From an uncultured Oscillospiraceae bacterium (GTDB taxonomy: Bacteria > Bacillota > Clostridia > Oscillospirales > Oscillospiraceae): a DNA stretch of 15,434 nucleotides. The position numbers were made by a program, and so were the translations under genes. Under the pieces are notes generated by a model. That model had not been told where the DNA came from and searched no databases. It saw only the letters and a list, made by a program, of their open reading frames with translations. This document shows, in pieces, positions 7,543-14,128 of the stretch; position 1 is the first letter of the stretch, and every line of letters starts with the position of its first letter. The stretch lies in NCBI GenBank assembly GCA_900763705.1, contig CAAFLG010000054.1:1-15434 (forward strand). Reading direction: 5' to 3'.

Positions 7543-7582
7543 TGCCGCCCGCAGGCGGCATTGCCCTCCGCACCTGTGCGGA
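7543..7582. repeat. Two hairpins just past the ybeY stop
   Basis: TGCCGCC (7543-7549) and GGCGGCA (7554-7560) form a 7-base GC-rich stem with loop CGCA. TCCGCAC (7567-7573) and GTGCGGA (7576-7582) form another with a two-base centre. The second begins four bases past the ybeY stop. Neither is followed by a U-run on the minus strand, so they are not typical terminators; they could protect the mRNA 3' end. Confidence 0.6.
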
Positions 7583-7586
7583 ATTA

Positions 7587-8081
7587 TCACCGCTCGAGTT
7601 CGAGCAATTTCATAATTGCCTCTTCATGCTCGCGCATTTGTTTTTTCATGGGGCCCTCGTCCAGATGGTCGTAGCCCAGCAGGTGCAGTACCGAGTGCGT
7701 CACAAGATAGGCTAGCTCGCGGCGGTTGGAGTGGCCGTATTCCTTCGCCTGCGCGGCGACGTGCTCGAGCGAGATGACCATGTCGCCGAGCGGCACGAGA
7801 CCCGTGCCGGGGTCAGCGTCCTCCGTACCCGGCAATTCTCCGGGCGAAAGCTCAAACATTGGAAAGCTCAAAACGTCCGTCGCGCGGTCGACCTCGCGCA
7901 TCTCGCGGTTGATCTCGCGGATGGTCTTGTCGTCCGTCAGCTCCACGTCGATCTCGCAGGGAAAATCAACGCCCTCGGCGGTGAGCGCCGTGCGGATGAC
8001 CTTGCGGATGAAGGCGCGCTTGCCCTCGTTCACGCCGGGCACATTTTCCGCCGTAATGGGGATATAATGTCTCTTTGCCAT
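7587..8081 (-). CDS. ybeY: Endoribonuclease YbeY (16S rRNA 3'-end maturation)
   Basis: YbeY is a zinc-dependent RNase needed for 16S rRNA 3'-end processing and 70S quality control. The 164-residue product has the defining motif HSVLHLLGYDH (129-139) with zinc ligands His129, His133 and His139, and the upstream conserved RATDVLSFP segment (66-74). The ATG at 8081 shares one base with the phoH stop (TGATG), indicating translational coupling. GAGG lies eight bases before it, inside the end of phoH. A GTG three bases earlier would give one extra residue and is less likely. It follows phoH as in most Firmicutes. pgpH (yqfF), which is often between them, is missing here. Confidence 0.96.
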   Translation of the reverse strand: MAKRHYIPITAENVPGVNEGKRAFIRKVIRTALTAEGVDFPCEIDVELTDDKTIREINREMREVDRATDVLSFPMFELSPGELPGTEDADPGTGLVPLGDMVISLEHVAAQAKEYGHSNRRELAYLVTHSVLHLLGYDHLDEGPMKKQMREHEEAIMKLLELER

Positions 8082-9052
8082 CACTTTTTCCTCTTTTCGT
8101 TTCGTTCGCTCTCGTAGTCCGCGTAGGCCTTGATGATGCGCTGCACCATCACATGACGCACCACGTCCTGATCGGTCAGCTCGCAGATGCCGATGCCCTC
8201 GACATTTTTGAGCACGCGCACGGCCTGCTTGAGTCCGCTCATCTTGTCCGCCGGCAGGTCGATCTGCGTCACGTCGCCGGTGATAACCATTTTCGAGTTG
8301 AAGCCCATGCGCGTCAGAAACATCTTCATCTGCTCGCAGGAGGTGTTCTGCGCCTCGTCGAGAATGATGAAGCTGTCGTCCAGCGTGCGGCCGCGCATAT
8401 AGGCAAGGGGCGCGACCTCGATGTTGCCGCGCTCTAAATACTTCTGGTACGTTTCCGCGCCGAGCATATCAAAGAGCGCGTCGTAGAGCGGGCGCAGGTA
8501 CGGGTCGACCTTGCTCTGCAAGTCGCCCGGCAAAAAGCCGAGGCGCTCGCCCGCCTCGACCGCAGGGCGCGTCAAAATGATGCGGTTCACCTTGCGCTCG
8601 CGGAACGCCGCGACCGCCGCGGCAACGGCGAGGTAGGTCTTGCCCGTGCCGGCGGGGCCGACGCCGATGGTGATGGTATTTTTCAAAACGGACTCGATGT
8701 ATCTCTTCTGTCCGATGGTCTTGGGCTTGATGGGGCGGCCCTTGGAGCTGATGCAGATGACGTCCTGCGTCAGCTCGCTGATGCGCTCCTCCTGCCCCGC
8801 GCGCACGAGCGAGATCACGTAGCGCACGTTCTGCTCGGTAATGGGCTCGCCGCGGTTCGAGATCGTCAGCAGTGCTTGCAGCGCCTTGCAGGCGAGCATC
8901 GTATCCTCGACCTCGCCGTTCACGCGCAGCTCCCCCTCGCGGTTCGACACTGTGACTTTGAATTCCGATTCGATCAGGCGCACGTTCTCGTCGAACGAGC
9001 CGAACAAATTGACCGCCTGCTCCATGCGCTCGATGCTGATGCGCTGTTCCAT
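8081..9052 (-). CDS. phoH: PhoH family protein (PhoH-like ATPase)
   Basis: This cytoplasmic P-loop ATPase is related to superfamily I helicases. It is proposed to act in RNA metabolism together with YbeY, its constant neighbour, but its exact role is unsettled. The 323-residue product shows Walker A GPAGTGKT (132-139), TRPAVEAGERLGFLPGD (161-177), Walker B FIILDEAQN (228-236) and the sensor-like VITGDVTQIDLP (256-267), all characteristic of PhoH. A small nucleic-acid-binding-like N-terminal region (about 1-60) precedes the ATPase. AGGAGGAG nine bases before ATG makes the start firm. It begins 24 bases after the yqfD stop and overlaps ybeY by one base, so it is clearly mid-operon. Confidence 0.95.
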   Translation of the reverse strand: MEQRISIERMEQAVNLFGSFDENVRLIESEFKVTVSNREGELRVNGEVEDTMLACKALQALLTISNRGEPITEQNVRYVISLVRAGQEERISELTQDVICISSKGRPIKPKTIGQKRYIESVLKNTITIGVGPAGTGKTYLAVAAAVAAFRERKVNRIILTRPAVEAGERLGFLPGDLQSKVDPYLRPLYDALFDMLGAETYQKYLERGNIEVAPLAYMRGRTLDDSFIILDEAQNTSCEQMKMFLTRMGFNSKMVITGDVTQIDLPADKMSGLKQAVRVLKNVEGIGICELTDQDVVRHVMVQRIIKAYADYESERNEKRKK

Positions 9053-9076
9053 GCTGTATCTCCTCCTGAAAAAATG

Positions 9077-10288
9077 CTATCCTTCGTTGATCGCAATGGG
9101 CACTTCCCGCCCGATCTGCTCTGTACATTCCGCGCTGAGCGTCACGAGCAGCGTATCCCCCTGTACGGCCGAGGCAAGGCGCTCGCTCGTCACGCTGCCG
9201 TCCTTTCCCAAAAGGGTGTCAAGCTGCGCTTTGAGCACCGCCGCGCCGATCTCCTCCGCCTCCGCGCGCGAGCGCGCGGCGACCGCCGTCTCGTAGGGAA
9301 GATAGGTCTCCTTTTCCCAAGTAACGGGGAGAGAAACGATGCCGAAGAGCGACCATGGTGTTTGATTCTTTATTTTATCACAATCGCTATGGCAAATGCT
9401 ACTCCCATTTCTGCCAAGTTTCAGCCGATTTTCGCCCCAAAGGAGCGCATAGGCGTGTTTTTCGCCGCCGGTGTAGGTCTTTTGCTCATAAGTGAGCGGC
9501 ACGCGCACGCTCAGATCATACCACGTTCGTGCCCAGACCTCGCCCTTTCCTGCCAAAAAGCGCGTCGCAACGCTCGGCTTTTCCGTGCCGCCCGTTTCCA
9601 CCACGCCCGCGATGAGAAGCTGGCCCTCCTGCACGCTCGTGCCGGGCAGGACCTTTTTCTCCCCGTCGAGCGCGCGCACCGCCGTCACAAGCCCCGCCTT
9701 CGCGGCCACCACGTTCGTCGGCGCGCTCTCGTTCACCCGCTCGGGCGCGCGCACGCGCTCACGCACCTGCACATAGGCCCTGCACCCGCGCACATTGACC
9801 GCGAGCCAGCAGAGGTCGTTCAGCTCCGGCAGCACGCGGTTGCAGATATCCTGCGAGCGGAAGGAATAGGCAAAGGTCCCCCGGTGCACGCCCTGCTCGC
9901 GCAGCGCGCGCAGGATCGTCTCCGTCGGCACGCTTTCATTGCCCGTCACCTCAAAGTCCCAGATAAAAAACGAGTTGATGACCAGCAGCGCGATGCACAG
10001 CGCCCCGCCCGCGAGCAGCGCGTAGCGGCGGCGAAAGCGCGCAAGGAAAAAAGGCGCTCCCTCCGTGCGCTCCACCGTGATCTCCGCGCCGATGTTCTCT
10101 GCCGCCCGCCGCAGCGCGCGCAGATCCCCGCGCGCAAGGCAGAAGGAAAGCGCCGTCGCGCTGCACCACTGAAGGTCCCAGAATTCGATGCCCCGCGCCG
10201 AGCACAGATTCAGCACCCGCTCGGGGTAGACGCTCTGCGCGCGCACGCGCACGCTGCCGCGCAGCAGCTTGATCATTTTTTTCAGCAT
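9077..10288 (-). CDS. yqfD: Sporulation protein YqfD
   Basis: YqfD is a membrane-anchored protein made under sigma-E control in the mother cell of Bacillus. It is needed for normal sporulation and its molecular role is not well defined. The 403-residue product has a cytoplasmic N-terminal domain with the family features RVRAQSVYPERVLNLC (14-29) and GIEFWDLQW (33-41), one strong transmembrane segment (about 90-109) after an arginine-rich stretch, and then an extracytoplasmic part beginning FEVTGNESV, similar in style to POTRA domains. Family length is about 400. GAGGGCAAA precedes the ATG. It starts seven bases after the yqfC stop, so the pair is co-transcribed. Confidence 0.93.
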   Translation of the reverse strand: MLKKMIKLLRGSVRVRAQSVYPERVLNLCSARGIEFWDLQWCSATALSFCLARGDLRALRRAAENIGAEITVERTEGAPFFLARFRRRYALLAGGALCIALLVINSFFIWDFEVTGNESVPTETILRALREQGVHRGTFAYSFRSQDICNRVLPELNDLCWLAVNVRGCRAYVQVRERVRAPERVNESAPTNVVAAKAGLVTAVRALDGEKKVLPGTSVQEGQLLIAGVVETGGTEKPSVATRFLAGKGEVWARTWYDLSVRVPLTYEQKTYTGGEKHAYALLWGENRLKLGRNGSSICHSDCDKIKNQTPWSLFGIVSLPVTWEKETYLPYETAVAARSRAEAEEIGAAVLKAQLDTLLGKDGSVTSERLASAVQGDTLLVTLSAECTEQIGREVPIAINEG

Positions 10289-10295
10289 TTTGCCC

Positions 10296-10580
10296 TCATC
10301 TCACATATTCCACCTTGTCGATCCTGCCGGAAATGCGCACCTCCGCGTCCGTCATGCTGCAAAGCGTCAGCCCTTCGCCGCTCACGCGCAGGATAAGCGG
10401 CCCTGCGTTCACGTCGATCCGCTCCGTGCCGTAGGACAAGATCCCCCCGTGCCCTTCGAGAAACAGCTGCCGGTCGCCGAGCAGCTCCAAATGGCACAGA
10501 CCCGCCACGATATCCGCCGGCAGGTCGAAAAACTCGGCCGCGCGCGTCATGGCGCGGCGGGACCGTTCGTTTCGTTCCAT
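10296..10580 (-). CDS. yqfC: Sporulation protein YqfC
   Basis: YqfC is a small sigma-E-regulated sporulation protein of unknown mechanism, almost always encoded just before yqfD. The 94-residue product has the family pattern: a basic N-terminus, a proline-containing FDLPADIVAG, and beta-rich segments including LEGHGGILSYGTERIDV and a final ISGRIDKVEYVR. Two ATGs are in frame. The one at 10586 touches the AAGGGGAG ribosome site directly, whereas 10580 sits six bases after it, so I chose 10580. Upstream, within 114 bases, lies the divergently transcribed ylbJ-like gene. It is the first gene of the minus-strand cluster. Confidence 0.92.
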   Translation of the reverse strand: MERNERSRRAMTRAAEFFDLPADIVAGLCHLELLGDRQLFLEGHGGILSYGTERIDVNAGPLILRVSGEGLTLCSMTDAEVRISGRIDKVEYVR

Positions 10581-10601
10581 CGTCATCTCCCCTTCGGCAA
10601 C

Positions 10602-10630
10602 ACCTTATGCGCCCTTGCGCCCCGGTTTGC
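10602..10630 (-). promoter_or_regulatory. Candidate sigma-E-like promoter of yqfC-yqfD
   Basis: On the minus strand GCAAACC (10624-10630) is followed after 14 bases by CATAAGGT (10602-10609). Sigma-E promoters in Bacillus have a KMATATT-like -35, about 14 bases, then CATACA-T. Matches are 4/7 and 5/7, so the call depends mainly on spacing, on the CATA core and on the sporulation genes it would serve. Confidence 0.35.
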
Positions 10631-10644
10631 CTGTCCGCGCGGCA

Positions 10645-10673
10645 GCAAGTTTGTCTTCCCTTGCGCATAGGTT
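10645..10673 (+). promoter_or_regulatory. Candidate sigma-E-like promoter of the ylbJ-like gene
   Basis: GCAAGTT (10645-10651), 14 bases, then CATAGGTT (10666-10673). Matches to the sigma-E consensus are about 5/7 at each element. It is the mirror image of the yqfC candidate: both have GCAA-type -35 elements and GCGCATA at the -10. The AGGAGG ribosome site begins seven bases further, which would leave a very short leader. Confidence 0.4.
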
Positions 10674-10693
10674 CCTTTCAGGAGGGGATGAAC

Positions 10694-11629
10694 ATGTTTT
10701 TTCGCGCGTTTGCAGCGCTGTCGGCGCTGATCTTCTGTCTTTTGGCGCTGCTTTTCCTGCCGGACGTCGGTGCACAGGCCGCGCGCGACGCGCTCGCGCT
10801 GTGCGCGCAGACGGTCATCCCCTCGCTCTTTCCCTTCTTTGTGCTCTCCTCGCTGCTCGTCTCCTGCGGCGCGGCGGATGCGCTCTCCCATCTTCTTTCG
10901 CCGCTGATGCGCCCGCTCTTCGGTCTTTCCGGCACGGGCGCGGCGGCGCTGGGGCTGGGGCTTTGCGGCGGATATCCCGTCGGCGCACGCACCGCCGCAA
11001 AGCTGGTGGAGAGCGGCGCGCTTTCGCGCGAGGAGGGCGAGCGTCTGCTCGCCTTCTGCAACAACGCGGGGCCGGGGTTTCTGCTGGGCATCTGCGGCGG
11101 GGCGGTCTTTTCCTCGCCGCGCGCGGGCGCAGCGCTCTACCTCATCCACACCGCCTCGGCCCTCTTCACGGGGATGCTGCTCACGCGCCGCCTGCCGCCC
11201 CTGCGCGCCGAACTGGCCCAGGCAGTAAAGCAGCGCGGGGGTTCCTCCCTCGCCGCTGCCTTTCCCGCCGCGGTGCAGGGCGCGCTCGCGGGCATTTTGA
11301 ATGTCTGCGCCTTCGTTGTCTTCTTTCAGGTCTTTACGCGCCTTCTGCTCTGCGCGCTGAGCGCCTCCTTCCGCGCATCGCTCCCCTGCGCGCTGCTCAT
11401 CGGCTTTTTCGAGCTGACAAGCGGCGTTATGGCGCTGCCGAACACGCGCGCGGGCTTTCTCGCCTGCGCCGCGCTCCTTGCCTGGGGCGGACTGAGCGTC
11501 CACTGCCAGACACTCGGCGTGCTGAGCGCTTCGCCGCTTCGCGGCAAGTTCTATCTGCGCGGCAAGGCCGTACAGACCCTGCTCTCGCTTATTTTGTCCC
11601 TGCCCGCGCTGCCGTTTCTTTTTCCGTGA
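10694..11629 (+). CDS. ylbJ: YlbJ-like sporulation integral membrane protein
   Basis: YlbJ is a polytopic membrane protein with a nucleoside-recognition (Gate-type) domain, required for spore cortex formation in Bacillus and expressed under sigma-E. The 311-residue product is strongly hydrophobic with multiple membrane segments. Family blocks are present: TVIPSLFPFFVLSSLLV (40-56), GGYPVGARTAAKLVESG (92-108), then EEGERLLAFCNNAGPGFLLG (113-132). It is shorter than the roughly 400-residue Bacillus YlbJ, so it may be a short clade of the family or a paralogue. Of two ATGs, 10694 is eight bases after AGGAGG and 10688 only two, so 10694 is chosen. It is the only plus-strand gene here, divergent from yqfC. 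Its last 41 bases overlap the end of the convergent integrase gene. Confidence 0.85.
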   Translation: MFFRAFAALSALIFCLLALLFLPDVGAQAARDALALCAQTVIPSLFPFFVLSSLLVSCGAADALSHLLSPLMRPLFGLSGTGAAALGLGLCGGYPVGARTAAKLVESGALSREEGERLLAFCNNAGPGFLLGICGGAVFSSPRAGAALYLIHTASALFTGMLLTRRLPPLRAELAQAVKQRGGSSLAAAFPAAVQGALAGILNVCAFVVFFQVFTRLLLCALSASFRASLPCALLIGFFELTSGVMALPNTRAGFLACAALLAWGGLSVHCQTLGVLSASPLRGKFYLRGKAVQTLLSLILSLPALPFLFP

Positions 11630-12767
11630 GCGTCTCTTCTTCCATGATAGCCTCCGCCACAAGGGAAACGACATCGGCCACCGCGTCATCGAAAAGGTGC
11701 ATATACACCGCGCTCGTCACCGCCGTCGAGCTGTGGCCGAGCGCCTTTGAGATATTGAACATCGGCACATGCTGGCTGTTGGCAAGGCTTGCAAAGCTGT
11801 GCCGCAGCCCGTGCAGCGAGATCGGCGGCAGTCCTCGGGTGGATATGAACTGCGAAACGCTCCGGCACAAAATATCCGGCTGATAGGGCTTTCCCGCCTC
11901 TGTCACGGCGACGTAGCCCTCGGGGTTGTAAGAAGGCTCACACTCTCTTCGCTTCTGCCACTCATCGTGCAGCCGCTCAAGCAGCGCGCACAGCGCCTTG
12001 TTGCCGCCAAAGGCGAGCCGGCGCTCCGAGGCATAGGACTTCGGCGCCTTTTCGAGCGCTCGTCCGCTCACGGCGGTGCGCACCTCGCACACCGACAATA
12101 CACCGCGCGCAAAGTCCACATGCCGCCACTTGAGCCCGCAGATCTCGCTGCGCCGCAGCCCAAGGCAGCCGGCGAGCTTTACGGCGACCTCGATCTCCGT
12201 CCCCTCGCTCTCGCGAAAGAGCGTGCGCAGCTGTTGGGGATCGTAAAAGCGGTGCTTCGGCGCCTCGCGCGCGGGCGGCGTGACCAGATTCGTCACGTTT
12301 CCCGTCACCACGCCCTGCCGCATCGCCGCACCCAGCGCCGTGTGCAGCAGCACATGGTGCTTGCGGATGGTGTTGTTGGCCAGTCCCTTGCGCCGCAGTT
12401 CGCCGTAATACTGCTGCACGCGCATGGCTGTCAGCTCCTGCACGCACACCTTTCCGAGCGCGGGGATGAGATGCGTCGAGAGGATATTTTCATACCCGTG
12501 GCAGGTCGTTTTCTCGCAGTTTGGTATCACAAGCTCGTTCATCCAGTAGCGCAGCCACTCCTCCAGCGTCATATAGGCCGGCGCGCGCTCGCCGCTGGCA
12601 AGCTGGGCGCAGCGATAGTCTGCCAGCGCCTGTTCCGCCTGCTGCATCGTCCGATAGGTCCGCGTGCGGCGCACGCGCTTTCCCGTCCCGTCGTCATAGT
12701 AGAGCGAGACATAGAAGCGGCGGTTGCGGTCATCGTAGGCAAGGTTCCGTTTAAGTGTTTTTCTCAT
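11589..12767 (-). CDS. Tyrosine recombinase (phage/ICE-type integrase)
   Basis: The 392-residue product is a tyrosine site-specific recombinase. An N-terminal arm-binding region (about 10-55, basic and aromatic) is followed by a SAM-like core-binding domain (about 65-155) and the catalytic domain. Catalytic residues look complete: Arg205 (LGLRRSEI), Lys243 (APKSYASERR), His319 and Arg322 (LHGLRHSFAS), His345 (LGHSS) and Tyr355 (VYMHLF). The architecture is that of phage and Tn916-type integrases rather than XerC/XerD. The ribosome site is weak (GGAAAGAG well upstream) and no clear promoter is visible. No excisionase, relaxase, phage or cargo gene is adjacent: rplT lies on one side and ylbJ on the other. 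It could be a relic of a lost element or a domesticated gene. The last 41 bases overlap ylbJ tail-to-tail. Confidence 0.93.
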   Translation of the reverse strand: MRKTLKRNLAYDDRNRRFYVSLYYDDGTGKRVRRTRTYRTMQQAEQALADYRCAQLASGERAPAYMTLEEWLRYWMNELVIPNCEKTTCHGYENILSTHLIPALGKVCVQELTAMRVQQYYGELRRKGLANNTIRKHHVLLHTALGAAMRQGVVTGNVTNLVTPPAREAPKHRFYDPQQLRTLFRESEGTEIEVAVKLAGCLGLRRSEICGLKWRHVDFARGVLSVCEVRTAVSGRALEKAPKSYASERRLAFGGNKALCALLERLHDEWQKRRECEPSYNPEGYVAVTEAGKPYQPDILCRSVSQFISTRGLPPISLHGLRHSFASLANSQHVPMFNISKALGHSSTAVTSAVYMHLFDDAVADVVSLVAEAIMEEETLTEKETAARAGTK

Positions 12768-12843
12768 GGTGATCGTTCTCTCTTTCCGTCGTTATGAGCT
12801 TTTCCCGCGCCGTTTTCCACAGGATATGCAGCGCGGGGCGCAA

Positions 12844-12877
12844 AAAAACGCCGCTGCTTTCAAGCAGCGGCGTTTTT
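12844..12877 (-). terminator. Rho-independent terminator of infC-rpmI-rplT
   Basis: Arms AAAAACGCCGCTGCTT (12844-12859) and AAGCAGCGGCGTTTTT (12862-12877) are perfect reverse complements around a two-base centre, 12 bases past the rplT stop, with U-runs in both directions (seven on the minus strand). It separates the ribosomal operon from the integrase, so integrase transcription by read-through should be low. Confidence 0.95.
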
Positions 12878-12889
12878 AAGCCGATTCAA

Positions 12890-13240
12890 TTAGGCGTTCT
12901 TGGCGACCTCGACGAGCTTGGTGAAAGCGACGGGATCGTTGATGGCCATCTCGCTGAGCATCTTGCGGTTGATCTCGATGCCGGCAGTCTTCAGGCCGTG
13001 CATAAACGTGGAATAGTTCATGCCGTTGAGCTTGCAGGCTGCGGAGATACGGGTGATCCACAGGGAGCGGAAGTCTCTCTTCTTCAGGCGGCGGCCGACG
13101 TAAGCGTAGGTCAGGGACTTCATGACCTGCTCGTTGGCCATCTTGAAGTGGCGGGATTTGTTGCCCCAGTAGCCCTTGGCGAGCTTGAGGGTCTTATTTC
13201 TTCTCTTGCGCGTCATCATCGCGCCTTTAACACGTGCCAT
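12890..13240 (-). CDS. rplT: 50S ribosomal protein L20
   Basis: L20 is an early-assembly protein binding 23S rRNA in the large subunit. It also represses its own operon by binding the infC leader in B. subtilis and a translational operator in E. coli. The 116-residue product is a textbook L20: MARVKGAMMTRKRRNKTLKLAKGYWG at the highly basic N-terminus, RRLKKRDFRSLWITRISAA in the middle (about 50-68), and LNGMNYSTFMHGLK (71-84). AAGGAGG ten bases upstream fixes the start. It is the last gene of the operon, 35 bases after rpmI and followed by a strong terminator. Confidence 0.98.
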   Translation of the reverse strand: MARVKGAMMTRKRRNKTLKLAKGYWGNKSRHFKMANEQVMKSLTYAYVGRRLKKRDFRSLWITRISAACKLNGMNYSTFMHGLKTAGIEINRKMLSEMAINDPVAFTKLVEVAKNA

Positions 13241-13275
13241 ATTGTATAAGCCTCCTTAAAGCGTATCGTTGTAAA

Positions 13276-13473
13276 TTATTTGTAGGGGATCATCTTGCGG
13301 ATCGTGCTGGCAGTGGTCTTGTCAGCATAGCCGCCCTGACGCAGACGACGCGTACGCTTGGTGGGCTTCTTGGTCAGGATGTGGCTCTTGAAAGCCTTGG
13401 CGACCTTGACCTTACCGGACTTGGTCAGATTGAATCTCTTTTTGGAACCGCTGTGGGTTTTCAGCTTGGGCAT
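13276..13473 (-). CDS. rpmI: 50S ribosomal protein L35
   Basis: L35 is a small basic protein of the large ribosomal subunit. The 65-residue product begins MPKLKTHSGSKKRFNLTKSG and continues with the lysine/arginine-rich pattern SHILTKKPTKRTRRLR, ending in a short helix; length is exactly the family norm. The reading frame is open for 46 more codons upstream into the infC end, but ATG at 13473 has AAAGGAG seven to eight bases before it and matches the conserved N-terminus. It sits 40 bases after infC and 35 before rplT. Confidence 0.97.
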   Translation of the reverse strand: MPKLKTHSGSKKRFNLTKSGKVKVAKAFKSHILTKKPTKRTRRLRQGGYADKTTASTIRKMIPYK

Positions 13474-13513
13474 AGTAGTTTCTCCTTTTTCGTATTTGTT
13501 GGGGCGCTCAAAG

Positions 13514-14032
13514 TTACTTTCCCGTCTTGGGGGAAAGGAAGATCGACATGCTGCGGCCTTCCATCTTGGGCTCTTTATCCAGGTTGGCGACCTCGGCAAC
13601 AGCCTCGGCAAAGCGCACGAGCAGATCGCGGCCGATGTCCGTATGCGCCATCTCGCGGCCGCGGAAGCGGACCGAGACCTTGACGCGATTGCCGTCGGTA
13701 ATGAATTTCTGAGCGTTTTTCAGCTTGGTATTGAAATCGCCCACGTCGATACCGGGGGACATACGCACTTCCTTGATCTCGACGACATGCTGATTCTTCT
13801 TGGCTTCCTTCTCGCGCTTGGCCTGCTCAAAGCGGAACTTGCCGTAGTCCATGAGCCTGCACACAGGCGGCGTGGCCTGCGGGGAGATCTTGACCAAATC
13901 AAGGCCCTGCTCGTCGGCGATGTGCTGCGCCTGCGCGGCAGACATGATGCCGAGCTGCTCGCCGGTAGCGCTGATGAGACGGATCTCGCTGTCCCGGATC
14001 TCTTCGTTGATCTGATGCACGTTGCTGCTAAT
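13514..14032 (-). CDS. infC: Translation initiation factor IF-3, AUU start
   Basis: IF-3 binds the 30S subunit, keeps it apart from 50S and proofreads the initiator tRNA and start codon. The 172-residue product has the N-domain (INEEIRDSEIRLI near the start), the family signature LMDYGKFRFEQ before the charged linker, and the C-domain with EVRMSPGIDVGDFNTKLKNA and VSVRFRGREMAH. The frame is open to an ATG at 14137, but that ATG lies in the structured leader. The conserved N-terminus instead begins right after GGAGGT, eight bases, then ATT at 14030-14032 (minus strand). AUU is the known infC start in E. coli and Geobacillus and allows IF-3 to limit its own synthesis by rejecting non-canonical starts. 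It is the first gene of infC-rpmI-rplT. Confidence 0.95.
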   Translation of the reverse strand: MSSNVHQINEEIRDSEIRLISATGEQLGIMSAAQAQHIADEQGLDLVKISPQATPPVCRLMDYGKFRFEQAKREKEAKKNQHVVEIKEVRMSPGIDVGDFNTKLKNAQKFITDGNRVKVSVRFRGREMAHTDIGRDLLVRFAEAVAEVANLDKEPKMEGRSMSIFLSPKTGK

Positions 14033-14071
14033 ACCGAAGCACCTCCATTTTATAAAGATAAATTTGCAAAC

Positions 14072-14098
14072 AAAAAACGGGCGCACATCCTGCACCCG
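14072..14098 (-). terminator. Leader terminator/attenuator, promoter-distal
   Basis: On the minus strand CGGGTGCA (14091-14098) pairs with TGCGCCCG (14078-14085), with one U-G wobble and loop GGATG, followed by six U (14072-14077). It ends about 40 bases before the infC start, so it must be bypassed or controlled for the operon to be expressed. Confidence 0.75.
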
Positions 14099-14108
14099 TA
14101 CCATGACA

Positions 14109-14128
14109 CAAAAAAGCCCGAAGGCTTT
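14109..14128 (-). terminator. Leader terminator/attenuator, promoter-proximal (UUCG loop)
   Basis: On the minus strand AAAGCC (14123-14128) and GGCTTT (14113-14118) pair around a UUCG loop and are followed by further U residues. The stem is short but UUCG loops are very stable. It precedes the second terminator-like hairpin by about ten bases. Confidence 0.55.

Larger units (their letters stand above)
6910..7586. repeat. Hairpin-rich non-coding mosaic between ybeY and era
   Basis: This 677-base stretch contains no ORF with recognisable content; the short open frames here are compositional. Instead it is a chain of perfect or near-perfect dyads, many with tiny loops, described in separate entries. 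The pentamer GCAAT/ATTGC occurs eight times between 7154 and 7564. In Bacillus and many Clostridia dgkA and cdd lie here; no trace of them is visible. The appearance resembles dispersed intergenic repeats common in high-GC Clostridia, several units apparently side by side. Whether the units recur elsewhere in the genome cannot be seen from this window. Confidence 0.7.

Noticed and set aside
7033..7582. CRISPR array or tRNA cluster as explanation for the repeats
   Set aside because: The repeats are not regularly spaced or identical, there are no unique spacers between copies, and no cloverleaf or CCA-end pattern is visible.
7506..7582. Rho-independent terminator for ybeY
   Set aside because: The hairpins are strong, but none is followed by a U-run on the minus strand.
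8876..10396. 506-codon plus-strand frame opposite yqfD
   Set aside because: Antisense of the well-supported yqfD; Arg/Ala/His-rich content and no motifs.
11589..12767. Prophage or conjugative element around the integrase
   Set aside because: Both flanks are ordinary chromosomal genes and no other phage, plasmid or transfer gene is present.
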